Below, one piece after another: positions 45,701 through 55,737 of a stretch of DNA of 64,000 nucleotides; positions within the stretch are counted from its first letter, which is position 1; each line of letters begins with the position of its first letter. The DNA comes from Lineus longissimus (taxonomy: Eukaryota > Nemertea > Pilidiophora > Heteronemertea > Lineidae). The stretch covers positions 15,624,501-15,688,500 of the forward strand of contig NC_088320.1 in NCBI RefSeq assembly GCF_910592395.1, written 5' to 3'. The notes beneath the pieces were generated by a model. It saw only the letters and a program-made list of their open reading frames with translations, made no database searches and was not told the origin of the DNA. The position numbers and the translations under genes are program-made.

Positions 45701-48700
45701 GCACTCGGTTCTTCCTACAAATGAAAGAAATCATGCCAATTCTTCCTCAAAAGCAAAGAAAGGCTCTCGGTTCTTCCTACGAATAAAAGAAATCATGCCA
45801 ATTCTTCCTCAAAAGAAAAGAAAGGCACTCGGTTCTTCCCACGAATGAAAGTAATCATGCCAATTCTTCCTCAAAAGCAAAGAAAGGCTCTCGGTTATTC
45901 CTACGAATGAAAGAAATCATGCCAATTCTTCCTCAAAAGCAAAGAAAGGCTCTCGGTTCTTCCTACGAATGAAAGAAATCATGCCAATTCTTCCTCAAAA
46001 GCAAAGAAAGGCACTCAGGTTCTTCCTACGAATGAAAGAAATCATGCCAATTCTTACTCAAAAGCAAAGAAAGGCACTCGGTTCTTCCTACAAATGAAAG
46101 AAATCATGCCAATTCTTCCTCAAAAGCAAAGCAAGGCTCTCGGTTCTTCCTACGAATGAAAGAAATCATGCCAATTCTTACTCAAAAGCAAAGAAAGGCA
46201 CTCGGTTCTTCCTACGAATGAAAGAAATCATGCCAATTCTTCCTCAAAAGCAAAGAAAGGCACTCGGTTCTTCCTATGAATGAAAGAAATCATGCCAATT
46301 CTTCCTCAAAAGCAGTGAATCATGCCAATTCTTACTCAAAAGCAAAGAAAGGCACTCGGTTCTTCCTACAAATGAAAGAAATCATGCCAATTCTTCCTCA
46401 AAAGCAGTGAAAGGCACTCGGTTCTTCCTATGAATGAAAGAAATCATGCCAATTCTTCCTCAAAAGCAGAGAAAGGCACTTGGTTCTTCCTATGAATGAA
46501 AGAAATCATGCCAATTCTTCCTCAAAATCAGAGAAAGGCTCTCAGTTCTTCCTACGAATGAAAGAAATCATGCCAATTCTTCCTCAAAAGCAAAGAAAGG
46601 CACTCGGTTCATCCTACGAATGAAAGAAATCATGCCAATTCTTCCTCAAAAGCAAAGAAAGGCACTCGGTTCTTCCTACGAATGAAAGAAATCATGCCAA
46701 TTCATCCTCAAAAGCAAAGAAAGGCTCTCGGTTCTTCCTATGAATGAAAGAAATCATGCCAATTCTTCCTCAAAAGCAAAGAAAGGCTCTCGGTTCTTCC
46801 TATGAATGAAAGAAATCATGCCAATTCTTCCTCAAAAGCAAAGAAAGGCACTCGGTTCTTCCTACGAATGAAAGAAATCATGCCAATTCTTCCTCAAAAG
46901 CAAAGAAAGGCACTCGGTTCTTCCTATTTATGAAAGAAATCATGCCAATTCTTCCTCAAAAGCAAAGAAAGGCACTCGGTTCTTCCTACAAATGAAAGAA
47001 ATCATGCCAATTCTTCCTCAAAAGCAAAGAAAGGCTCTCGGTTCTTCCTACGAATGAAAGAAATCATGCCAATTCTTCCTCAAAAGAAAAGAAAGGCACT
47101 CGGTTCTTCCTACGAATGAAAGTAATCATGCCAATTCTTCCTCAAAAGCAAAGAAAGGCTCTCGGTTATTCCTACGAATGAAAGAAATCATGCCAATTCT
47201 TCCTCAAAAGCAAAGAAAGGCTCTCGGTTCTTCCTACGAATGAAAGAAGTCAAGCCAATTCTTCCTTAAAAGCAAAGAAAGGCACTCAGGTTCTTCCTAC
47301 GAATGAAAGAAATCATGCCAATTCTTACTCAAAAGCAAAGAAAGGCACTCGGTTCTTCCTACGAATGAAAGAAATCATGCCAATTCTTCCTCAAAAGCAA
47401 AGAAAGGCTCTCGGTTCTTCCTACGAATGAAAGAAATCATGCCAATTCTTACTCAAAAGCAAAAAAAGGCACTCGGTTCTTCCTACGAATGAAAGAAATC
47501 ATGCCAATTCTTCCTCAAAAGAAAAGAAAGGCACTCGGTTCTTCCTATGAATGAAAGAAATCATGCCAATTCTTCCTCAAAAGCAGTGAAAGGCACTCGG
47601 TTCTTCCTATGAATGAAAGAAATCATGCCAATTCTTCCTCAAAAGCAGTGAAAGGCACTCGGTTCTTCCTATGAATGAAAGAAATCATGCCAATTCTTCC
47701 TCAAAAGCAGAGAAAGGCACTCGGTTCTTCCTATGAATGAAAGAAATCATGCCAATTCTTCCTCAAAAGCAGAGAAAGGCTCTCGGTTCTTCCTATGAAT
47801 GAAAGAAATCATGCCAATTCATCCTCAAAAGCAAAGAAAGGCTCTCGGTTCTTCCTATGAATGAAAGAAATCATGCCAATTCTTCCTCAAAAGCAAAGAA
47901 AGGCTCTCGGTTCTTCCTACGAATGAAAGAAATCATGCCAATTCTTCCTCAAAAGCAAAGAAAGGCACTCGGTTCTTCCTATGAATGAAAGAAATCATGC
48001 CAATTCTTCCCCAAAAGCAAAGAAAGGCACTCGGTTCTTCCTACGAATGAAAGAAATCATGCCAATTCTTCCCCAAAAGCAAAGAAAGGCACTCGGTTCT
48101 TCCTACGAATGAAAGAAATCATGCCAGTTCTTCCTCAAAAGCAAAGAAAGGCACTCGATTCTTCCTACGAATGAAAGAAATCATGCCAATTCTTCCTCAA
48201 AAGCAAATAAAGGCACTTGGTTCTTCCTACGAATGAAAGAAATCATGCCAATTCTTCCTCAAAAGCAAAGAAAGGCACTCGGTTCTTCCTATGAATGAAA
48301 GAAATCATGCCATTTCTTCCTCAAAAGCAAAGAAAGGCACTCGGTTCTTCCTATGAATGAAAGAAATCATGCCAATTCTTCCTCAAAAGCAAAGAAAGGC
48401 ACTCGGTTCTTCCTATGAATGAAAGAAATCATGCCAATTCTTCCTTAAAAGCAAAGAAAGGCTCTCGGTTCTTCCTATGAATGAAAGAAATCATGCCAAT
48501 TCTTCCTCAAAAGCAAAGAAAGGCTCTCGGTTCTTCCTATGAATGAAAGAAATCATGCCAATTCTTCCTCAAAAGCAAAGAAAGGCACTCGGTTCTTCCT
48601 ATGAATGAAAGAAATCATGCCAATTCTTCCTCAAAAGCAAAGAAAGGCACTCGGTTCTTCCTATGAATGAAAGAAATCATGCCAATTCTTCCTCAAAAGC

Positions 48701-49500
48701 AAAGAAAGGCACTCGGTTCTTCCTATGAATGAAAGAAATCATGCCAATTCTTCCTCAAAAGCAAAGAAAGGCTCTCGGTTATTCCTACGAATGAAAGAAA
48801 TCATGCCAATTCTTCCTCAAAAGCAAAGAAAGGCTCTCGGTTCTTCCTACGAATGAAAGAAGTCAAGCCAATTCTTCCTCAAAAGCAAAGAAAGGCACTC
48901 AGGTTCTTCCTACGAATGAAAGAAATCATGCCAATTCTTCCTCAAAAGCAAAGAAAGGCACTCGGTTCTTCCTACGAATGAAAGAAATCATGCCAATTCT
49001 TCCTCAAAAGCAAAGCAAGGCTCTCGGTTCTTCCTACGAATGAAAGAAATCATGCCAATTCTTACTCAAAAGCAAAAAAAGGCACTCGGTTCTTCCTACG
49101 AATGAAAGAAATCATGCCAATTCTTCCTCAAAAGAAAAGAAAGGCACTCGGTTCTTCCTATGAATGAAAGAAATCATGCCAATTCTTCCTCAAAAGCAGT
49201 GAAAGGCACTCGGTTCTTCCTATGAATGAAAGAAATCATGCCAATTCTTCCTCAAAAGCAGTGAAAGGCACTCGGTTCTTCCTATGAATGAAAGAAATCA
49301 TGCCAATTCTTCCTCAAAAGCAGAGAAAGGCACTTGGTTCTTCCTATGAATGAAAGAAATCATGCCAATTCTTCCTCAAAAGCAGAGAAAGGCTCTCGGT
49401 TCTTCCTACGAATGAAAGAAATCATGCCAATTCTTCCTCAAAAGCAAAGAAAGGCTCTCGGTTCTTCCTATGAATGAAAGAAATCATGCCAATTCTTCCT
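39800..49500. repeat. Higher-order domain with 21-monomer blocks (about 1,303 bp)
   Basis: Variants TATTTATGAAAG (41125 and 42428), CACTCAGGTTC (about 41486 and 42787) and AAATCAGAG (about 40726 and 42029) repeat with spacing of about 1,301-1,303 bp, that is 21 monomers plus or minus one base. Related, partly deleted versions of the block continue to about 49.4 kb. Monomers with AAAAGCAGTGAAAGG, found in short runs, belong to this domain, and one occurs just before it (about 38309). Confidence 0.75.
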
Positions 49501-50453
49501 CAAAAGCAAAGAAAGGCTCTCGGTTCTTCCTACGAATGAAAGAAATCATGCCAATTCTTCCTCAAAAGCAAAAAAAGGCACTCGGTTCTTCCTACGAATG
49601 AAAGAAATCATGCCAATTCTTCCCCAAAAGCAAAGAAAGGCACTCGGTTCTTCCTACGAATGAAAGAAATCATGCCAATTCTTCCTCAAAAGCAAAGAAA
49701 GGCACTCGGTTCTTCCTACGAATGAAAGAAATCATGCCAGTTCTTCCTCAAAAGCAAAGAAAGGCACTCGATTCTTCCTACGAATGAAAGAAATCATGCC
49801 AATTCTTCCTCAAAAGCAAATAAAGGCACTTGGTTCTTCCTACGAATGAAAGAAATCATGCCAATTCTTCCTCAAAAGCAAAGAAAGGCACTCGGTTCTT
49901 CCTATGAATGAAAGAAATCATGCCCTTTCTTCCTCAAAAGCAAAGAAAGGCACTCGGTTCTTCCTATGAATGAAAGAAATCATGCCAATTCTTCCTCAAA
50001 AGCAAAGAAAGGCACTCGGTTCTTCCTATGAATGAAAGAAATCATGCCAATTCTTCCTCAAAAGCAAAGAAAGGCTCTCGGTTCTTCCTATGAATGAAAG
50101 AAATCATGCCAATTCTTCCTCAAAAGCAAAGAAAGGCTCTCGGTTCTTCCTATGAATGAAAGAAATCATGCCAATTCTTCCTCAAAAGCAAAGAAAGGCA
50201 CTCGGTTCTTCCTATGAATGAAAGAAATCATGCCAATTCTTCCTCAAAAGCAAAGAAAGGCACTCGGTTCTTCCTATGAATGAAAGAAATCATGCCAATT
50301 CTTCCTCAAAAGCAAAGAAAGGCACTCGGTTCTTCCTATGAATGAAAGAAATCATGCCAATTCTTCCTCAAAAGCAAAGAAAGGCTCTCGGTTCTTCCTA
50401 TGAATGAAAGAAATCATGCCAATTTTTCCTCAAAAGCAAAGGAAGGCACTCGG

Positions 50454-51325
50454 CCCCACATGTGACTTGATGTCAACCGGTGTTTTCGACCTCAACAAAT
50501 GGTTGGTAAGAAACTTTCTCAAGTGTAATGGTGAAAAGACAGATCTATTGTTCATTGGTCCCAAGAAGCACATCGACGTGCTTAGGCTGCAATCAGTCCG
50601 CATCATTGACGCTGATGTGTATGCTTCTCTTTCAGCGAGAAACCTTGGTGTAGTTTTTGACAGTGATTTCACTTTCAAACAGCACATCAGTGCTTGTGTT
50701 AGGGCCTCATACTTTCATATCCGCAATATTGGAAAGATCCGCAGATATCTATCGGTCATCACCACCAGGCTCTATATTCAAGCCCTCATCACTTCTAGAC
50801 TTGACTTCTGCAATTCCCTTCTTCTTGGCTTGCCTAAATCTACTGTCCGTCCACTGCAGTTAGTGCAAAACAACGCGGCTCGTCTTATTACCAAGTCTCG
50901 AAAGAGGTCACATATTACCCCAGTCCTCAAGTCTCTACATTGGCTCCCTGTTGAACAGCGTATCGCTTACAAGGTCCCCCTCCTTACTTTCAAATGTCTC
51001 CATGGTCTGGCCCCATCCTATCTCTCCGAGCTTATATCAATCTACACACCTAACCGTCCCCTTCGCTCCTCAGCTGAAACTCTCCTTCAACCTCCCAGAG
51101 CAAAGGTGCAATCAATAGGAACTAGAGCTTTTTCTATTGGTGTACCAAAAATGTGGAATAAACTTCCAGCAACTATCAGAAACATCCAAGACATTGTTCC
51201 TTTCAAACGTTCCTTGAAACATTTCCTCTTTTCTGAAGCCTTCATTAGCAGTGATGCAGCGCTTTGAGCGATCCTAATGGATCGGATACTGCGCTATACA
51301 AGACTCGTTATATATATATATATAT
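50454..51325 (+). mobile_element. 5'-truncated CR1/L2-type LINE inserted in the satellite
   Basis: The satellite stops inside a monomer at 50453 (GGCACTCGG) and resumes at about 51326 (TATGAATGAAAG). Between them is the last part of a non-LTR retrotransposon. The reverse-transcriptase C-terminus is open to the TGA at 51265-51267. A 3' tail with GCGCTTTGAGCGATCC and ACTGCGCTATAC follows, ending in a (TA)n run at 51308-51325. Truncation at the 5' end is usual for target-primed integration. About 7-9 bp of the monomer are missing at the join, and no target duplication is visible. Orientation is the same as that used to print the array. Confidence 0.9.
50466..51267 (+). pseudogene. LINE reverse transcriptase, C-terminal part
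   Basis: The open frame encodes about 266 residues of CR1/L2-group RT after the catalytic YADD box. Landmarks are FDLNKWLVRNFLKCNGEKT (post-catalytic block), RNLGVVFDSDFTFKQHI, ITSRLDFCNSLLLGLP, LQLVQNNAARLI, LKSLHWLPVEQRI, FKCLHGLAPSYL, and a C-terminal MWNKLPATIRN with FKRSLKHFLF. No frameshifts or stops are present, suggesting a fairly young copy. The endonuclease and the catalytic RT core are absent, so the fragment is inactive. An upstream ATG in the satellite (50404) is in frame by chance. Confidence 0.92.
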
Positions 51326-51477
51326 TATGAATGAAAGAAATCATGCCAATTCTTCCTCAAAAGCAAAGAAAGGCTCTCGGTTCTTCCTATGAATGAAGGA
51401 AATCATGCAAATTCTTCCTCAAAAGCAAAGAAAGGTTCTCGGTTCTTCCTATGAATGAAAGAAATCATGCCAATTCT

Positions 51478-51825
51478 ATGCACCCTATAACGACATCTTA
51501 AGGCTCAAGCATCACCCTTTTTTCACCAAGGCTACTTTTTCTTTCGTCAAGACATCACCATCAACAGTATATCAGTTGTCACCATCATATAAAATAACCG
51601 GACTAATTTTAATGGGTAAGGCTGTATGTTCGACAAGACATCGACACATTAGCATCCTTATTCTTTCCAGCTTCGCCAAATTTTCACTGAAGGAAATATA
51701 AACACTACTCAAGCATCGGCAAAGATTAGTGGTGATAGCTCAACTACCCTTGAGGAGGGGGGTACAAGAAACGAATTGATACTTGCATAAGACTTTCTGG
51801 GATGTTTTCATGTTGATATCTTATC
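51478..51825. other. Spacer right of the satellite, nothing recognised
   Basis: About 350 bp of unique-looking sequence following the last partial monomer (breaks off at CCAATTCT). No gene or repeat structure was recognised. Confidence 0.6.
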
Positions 51826-52401
51826 AGCTGTGTTCTCACTGAATCCGATCTGAAGTCGTTCTCCGTAAAGCGTCCGACGGAAAACGTTTTAGCAAAAACG
51901 CACAGGCCACACTAGATTTTAAAAGCGTTCTCAAAGCGTCTTCAAAACGTTTTGAGCGGGTCACACTGAATCGTTTTGGTTGTAGATAGGAGTATTTCTA
52001 TGAACGTTTTGCATCTGCCCCTCTACGTCCTCGTCCCTCCACAGGCCCAGGAGGGCAAGAACTTCAATCCTGGCCCACACATTACCTCTCCCAGCCATTC
52101 TAAGCGAAGCAAGCACAAAATAAATGAAATGTCAGACACACGCAGCATCCAGGCTTCAGAACGGAAGTAAAGTAAAAATCACTATTGCGCATGCGTACAA
52201 CGCATTGATAGCACCACATTCAAAAAGCCACAGAACCGTTTTAGCTGAAACGGTTTCAAGACGACTTGAAAGCGCATCATGAACCGTTCTCGTTAAAACG
52301 GTTTCAAAACGTTTTAAGGACCCTCTAGTGTGGCACCCTAAACCGTTTTAAAGACTTAAAACGTTTTCAAGACGTTTTAAAGGCCCAGTGAGAACACAGC
52401 T
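51826..52401. mobile_element. MITE, 576 bp, interior rich in AAAACGTTTT-like words
   Basis: The perfect 16-bp inverted ends are AGCTGTGTTCTCACTG at 51826-51841 and its complement at 52386-52401. The outer thirds are packed with near-palindromic words of the AAAACGTTTT and AAACCGTTTT type in both orientations. The middle (about 52157-52215) carries GAACGGAAGT followed by GCGCATGCG, shared with the MITE at 54217-54794. The flanks (ATC left, TAA right) give no clear target duplication. There is no coding capacity. Confidence 0.8.
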
Positions 52402-52604
52402 TAAGATGATGCTCTCAAGCCAAAGTCGCCGCTGCCGGAAGTAACATGATGCAGCTTTACAACACTTCCGGAAAATACGAACAGGTGCATTGGCAAATAA
52501 TTGAAGGCATAGAGAAGAGTCTATAGGATAGAGAAAAACCAACTGCAGAGAAAGGCTGATCACATCTTGTAACGACTCAACCAACCAGCACCAGTAGCCC
52601 ACTA

Positions 52605-55118
52605 CACCTCCCACCAGCAGAGACCGGCATGGACGTCAACAGTGACAGACAAAAAGTTGCCAGGCTGACCCAGAGGATTGAGGCTTGGTATCCTGTGTCA
52701 CACGGTGGGTCAACAGTCGACTCCCTATCTACGTTATTAGATAACTGCTCTTGTTGCCAGACTGTCCCACAGGATGGCGGCTTGGTATATATCCTGTGTC
52801 TAACGGCGGAACCACAGTCGACTCACTGACCCAGAGGATTGTAGCTTGGTATCCTGAGTCACATGGTGGGACCACAGTCGACTCACTATCTGCTCTACAA
52901 GATAACTGCTCTGGTTGTCAGACAGTCCCGCAGTATTGCGGCTTGGTACCCTATGTCACACGGTGGGACCACAGTCGACACACTATTCACTCTAAGAGGG
53001 AACTGCTCAGTGGTCCAAAGGATTGTGGCTTGGGATCCTGTGTCACACGGTTGGACCACAGTTGACTCAATATCTGCTCTATAAGAGAACTGCTCTGGTT
53101 GCCAGACTGTCCCAGAGGATTATGGCATGGTATCCTGTGTCACACGGTGGGACCATAGTTTACTGACTATCTGCTCTATAAGAGAACTGCACTGGTTGGG
53201 AGACTGTCCCAGAGGATTGTGGGTTGGTATCCAGTGTCACACGGTGGGACCACAGTCGACTCACTGGCCCAGAGGAATTCGGCTTGGTATCCTATGTCAC
53301 ACGGTGGGTCCAAAGTCGACACACTATCTGCTCAATAAGAGAACTTCTCTGGTTGCGATACTTGCCAAGAGGACCTCCCTCCAGCAGAGATCGGCCTGGA
53401 CGTCAACAGTGATAGACAAACGTCGCCAGACTGTCCCGCAGGATTGTGGCTTGGTATCCTGTGTCACACGGTGAGACCACAGTCGACTCACTATCTGCTC
53501 TAGAACTGCTCTAGTTTCGAGACTGGCCCAGAGGATTGTAGCTTGGTATCCTGTGTCACACGGTGCAGTTTTGACCACAGTCGACACACTATCTGCTCTG
53601 TAAGAGAACTACTCTAGTTTCGAGACTGGCCCAGAGGATAGTGGCGTGGTATCCTGTGTCACACAGTGAGTCCACAATTGACTCACTATCTGTTCTACAA
53701 CAGAACTGCTCCGGTTGCCAGACTGGCCCAGAGGATGGCGGCTTGGTGTCCTGTGTCACATGGTGGGACCACAGTCGACACACTATCTGCTCTACAAGAG
53801 AATTGCTCTGGTTGACAGAGTGTCCTGCAGGATTCCGGTTTGGAATCCTGTGTCACACGGTGCACGTCGGTCCACAGTCGACACATTATCTGCTCTATAA
53901 GAGAACTGCTCTGGTTTCGAGACTGGCCAAGAGGATTGCAGCTTGGTATCCTGTGTCACACGGTGGAACCACAGTCGACTCAAAGGCCCGGAGGATTGTG
54001 GCTTGGTATCCTGTGTCACACGGTGAGTCCAAAGTCGACTCACTATCGGCTCTATAAGAGAACTGCTCTGGTTGCGAGACTGGCTCGGAGGATGGCGGTT
54101 TAGTATCCTGTGTCTAACGGTGGAACCACAGTCGACTCACGGGCCGAGAGGATTGTTGCTTGGTATCCTGTGTCACACGGTGAGTCAAGGGTCGACACAC
54201 TCTATCTGCTCTCTAAAGCTGCGTTCACACTGAATACGTATTGAATGCGCATTCCGGAATACGTGCCCCGGAATACGAATCAATGTTAATTCGCATTAAT
54301 TGGGGTGTTCACACACAACATGCCAATGCGCATTAACCGGTATCGCCGCCTATTGGCCATTAGGAGAACGAATCGACTCTCCTGATCAGGAGGCGCAAAT
54401 GTCGCTACTACAACAGCAACATGGAGATGGATGTCCAACATGTCCAACAAGATGAGGAACAGCAACGCCGGCAAAGCTGACAAACGGAAGAAATCTGACA
54501 CTACATGCACTATTGACAACGAAATGACAGATCATGCGTTCTCCATGTGCTAGAACGGAAATAACATAATGCGCATGCGCACAGGAGGGCAGCCTTGTTA
54601 ATGCGCATTGAGTTGTTCACACCGAATGCGTATCGGGCGATCCGAATTCTGATGCGAATTCAATACGGTGCTGGAACCGTTTTCGATAAACCGATTTGGC
54701 ATCATTCCAAAACGATTTCAGTCTGAACAGTTAATACGAATTCAGGTTTTAATTCGTATTCAATTCGTATTAAAACGCTAGTGTGAACACAGCTTAAGAG
54801 ATCTGCTCTGGTTGCGAGACTGGCCCGGAGGATGGCAGCTGGGTATCCTTCGTCTGACGGCGGAACCACGGTTGACTCACTATCTGCTCTATCAGAGAAC
54901 TGCTGTGGTTGCGAGACTGGCCCGGAGGATGGCGGCTTGGTATCCTGTTTCTAACGGCGGAACCACAGTCGACTCACAACCCAGATCTAGAGGATTCTGG
55001 CTTAGTATTCTGTTTCACACGGTGAGTCAACGGACGACGCACCAACTGCTCTATGAGAGAACTGCTGGCCTAGAGGATTGCGACTTGGTATCCTGTGTCA
55101 CACGCTGTACCGCACCAC
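52605..55118. repeat. 97-bp minisatellite array with short and long units
   Basis: A tandem repeat with a full unit of about 97 bp runs through this region. Recurring words are AGGATTGTGGCTTGGTATCC, TGTGTCACACGGTGGGACCA, CAGTCGACTCACTATCTGCT and CTATAAGAGAACTGCTCTGG. Many units are short forms of about 50-60 bp lacking the second half. A distinct leader (ACCTCCCACCAGCAGAG, then TGGACGTCAACAGTGA) occurs at 52605 and again, slightly changed, at 53373, so a larger block was duplicated. The array is interrupted at 54217-54794 by a MITE. Because 97 is not a multiple of 3 and frames are broken, the many ORFs here are not credible genes. Confidence 0.9.
54217..54794. mobile_element. MITE, 578 bp, with TAA target duplication, inserted in the minisatellite
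   Basis: The 15-bp inverted ends are AGCTGCGTTCACACT (left) and the complement of AGCTGTGTTCACACT (right), with one mismatch. TAA flanks both sides (54214-54216 and 54795-54797). Removing the element and one TAA restores a normal minisatellite word (CTCTCTAAGAGATCTGCTC). The subterminal parts are full of GAATACG, AATTCGTATT and AATGCGCATT words. The TAA duplication and end sequence suit a PIF/Harbinger-type parent. There is no convincing ORF. Confidence 0.88.
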
Positions 55119-55136
55119 CACATTGATGAGTGAATC

Positions 55137-55376
55137 TTAAATATCAAGAATCGAACTTTTGGCCATGGCACTACACAACCTCATTAAGGAGTAACTATCA
55201 AGAATCGAACGTATGACCAACGCAGCCTTTCATCGCTTTCGAGGAAGAAACGACATTTTTTCTCTCATTTCAAGAATGAAACAGATGCCTTTATTTGCTT
55301 TTAGGAAGAAGCGAGAGGTTTTCTCCTATTTCTCGAAGAAACGGCTGCCTTTCATTGCTTTCGAGGATAGACATAT
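55137..55376 (-). repeat. Diverged, inverted relatives of the 62-bp satellite
   Basis: On the plus strand, CAGCCTTTCATCGCTTTCG then AGGAAGAAACGA at about 55219, GATGCCTTTATTTGCTTTTA then GGAAGAAGCG at about 55282, and CTGCCTTTCATTGCTTTCGA at about 55341 recur every 60-61 bp. They match the complement of the satellite monomer (TGCCTTTCTTTGCTTTTGA then GGAAGAA). Two still weaker units (ATCAAGAATCGAAC at about 55144 and 55197) precede them. About four degenerate monomers are thus present in opposite orientation to the main array. This is either an old seed of the satellite family or an eroded fragment. Confidence 0.6.
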
Positions 55377-55462
55377 GGTGATCCAATGATTCCGAATACA
55401 TAAAACTAGGTTTTAAAAGCAAATAAAAACAAATCAGTGCGGACTGGTATAACTATTTGTGA

Positions 55463-55468
55463 TTTATT
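55463..55468 (-). terminator. Poly(A) signal for the minus-strand exon at 55549-55737
   Basis: TTTATT on the plus strand (AATAAA on the minus), 81 bp past the stop codon of the adjacent exon. This is a normal distance for a 3' UTR. Confidence 0.5.
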
Positions 55469-55548
55469 TAGTATTGTGGTAATACATCATATTTTGAACT
55501 CTTGTGACGCACTCACGTGGATGGAACGAACACTGTACAATATGGCAT

Positions 55549-55737
55549 TCATTGTTCTGCTTGTTTTCTTGCACGTGCCTCTTCCATCACTTCGAATTTG
55601 TTGAATAACGATCGTCGAGCTGCTGCGGCATTGCGTTTTTGCGTGTTGGAGCCACACCTAATTACGCACGCATACAGGGCATCCGAAGGTTGGAGCAACC
55701 CGATGGCCATCACCAGCGCAACTATGATATAGGCAGT
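55549..55737 (-). CDS. Terminal exon of a small, possibly secreted peptide precursor
   Basis: The minus strand has a good splice acceptor (TTTCATTGTTTGCAG) just before 55737, then 62 open codons to the TGA at 55551-55549, and an AATAAA at 55468-55463. The peptide starts with a hydrophobic run (AYIIVALVMAIGLL), reads QPSDA (a plausible signal-peptidase site), then ACVIRCGSNTQKR and ARRSLFNKFEVMEEARAR. The hydrophobic core, two close cysteines and dibasic KR and RR sites are what one sees in peptide-hormone or small secreted precursors. The start codon would be in an upstream exon (higher coordinates) that I could not identify. The alternative is a small membrane protein or a chance frame. No family is claimed. 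Confidence 0.4.
   Translation of the reverse strand, partial: TAYIIVALVMAIGLLQPSDALYACVIRCGSNTQKRNAAAARRSLFNKFEVMEEARARKQAEQ

Larger units (their letters stand above)
13152..51477. repeat. 62-bp satellite, tandem array of about 600 monomers
   Basis: The array begins abruptly with a partial monomer at about 13152 and runs head to tail, in one orientation, to 50453. It resumes at about 51326-51477 after a LINE insertion. The monomer is 62 bp. It opens with GAATGAAAGAAATCATGCC, and its second half contains GGCACTCGG or GGCTCTCGG followed by TTCTTCCTAC or TTCTTCCTAT. Most neighbouring monomers differ by zero to three bases. Single-base indels occur (for example ATGCAATTC at 20625 and 26450, and CTCAGGTTC at 34102 and later). 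Because 62 = 3x20+2, the frame rotates through three phases over 186 bp, and a TGA in GAATGA closes one frame per monomer. Open frames are therefore limited to about three to five monomers. No transcription or function can be inferred from sequence. Confidence 0.98.

Noticed and set aside
13387-45786. Dozens of plus-strand ORFs of 61-112 codons encoding repeats such as MKEIMPILPQKQRKALGSSY.
   Set aside because: They are the 62-bp monomer read through its three rotating frames. Each closes at the GAATGA in a monomer unless an indel intervenes. No start context, codon constraint or unique sequence supports protein coding.
13152-50453. CRISPR-like array.
   Set aside because: There are no unique spacers between repeats, the whole 62-bp unit repeats, and the genome is eukaryotic.
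50404-50470. An ATG in the satellite that reads in frame into the LINE reverse transcriptase, suggesting a fusion gene.
   Set aside because: The in-frame join is a one-in-three chance at the insertion junction. There is no promoter or splice evidence.
13152-51477. Calling the array a centromere.
   Set aside because: Higher-order structure is suggestive, but no CENP-B-box-like word is seen in the monomer and nothing in the sequence shows location or chromatin state.
52629-55126. Overlapping ORFs of 60-138 codons with repeats such as VSHGGTTVDS on both strands.
   Set aside because: By-products of the 97-bp minisatellite. Frames break from unit to unit and both strands are equally open.
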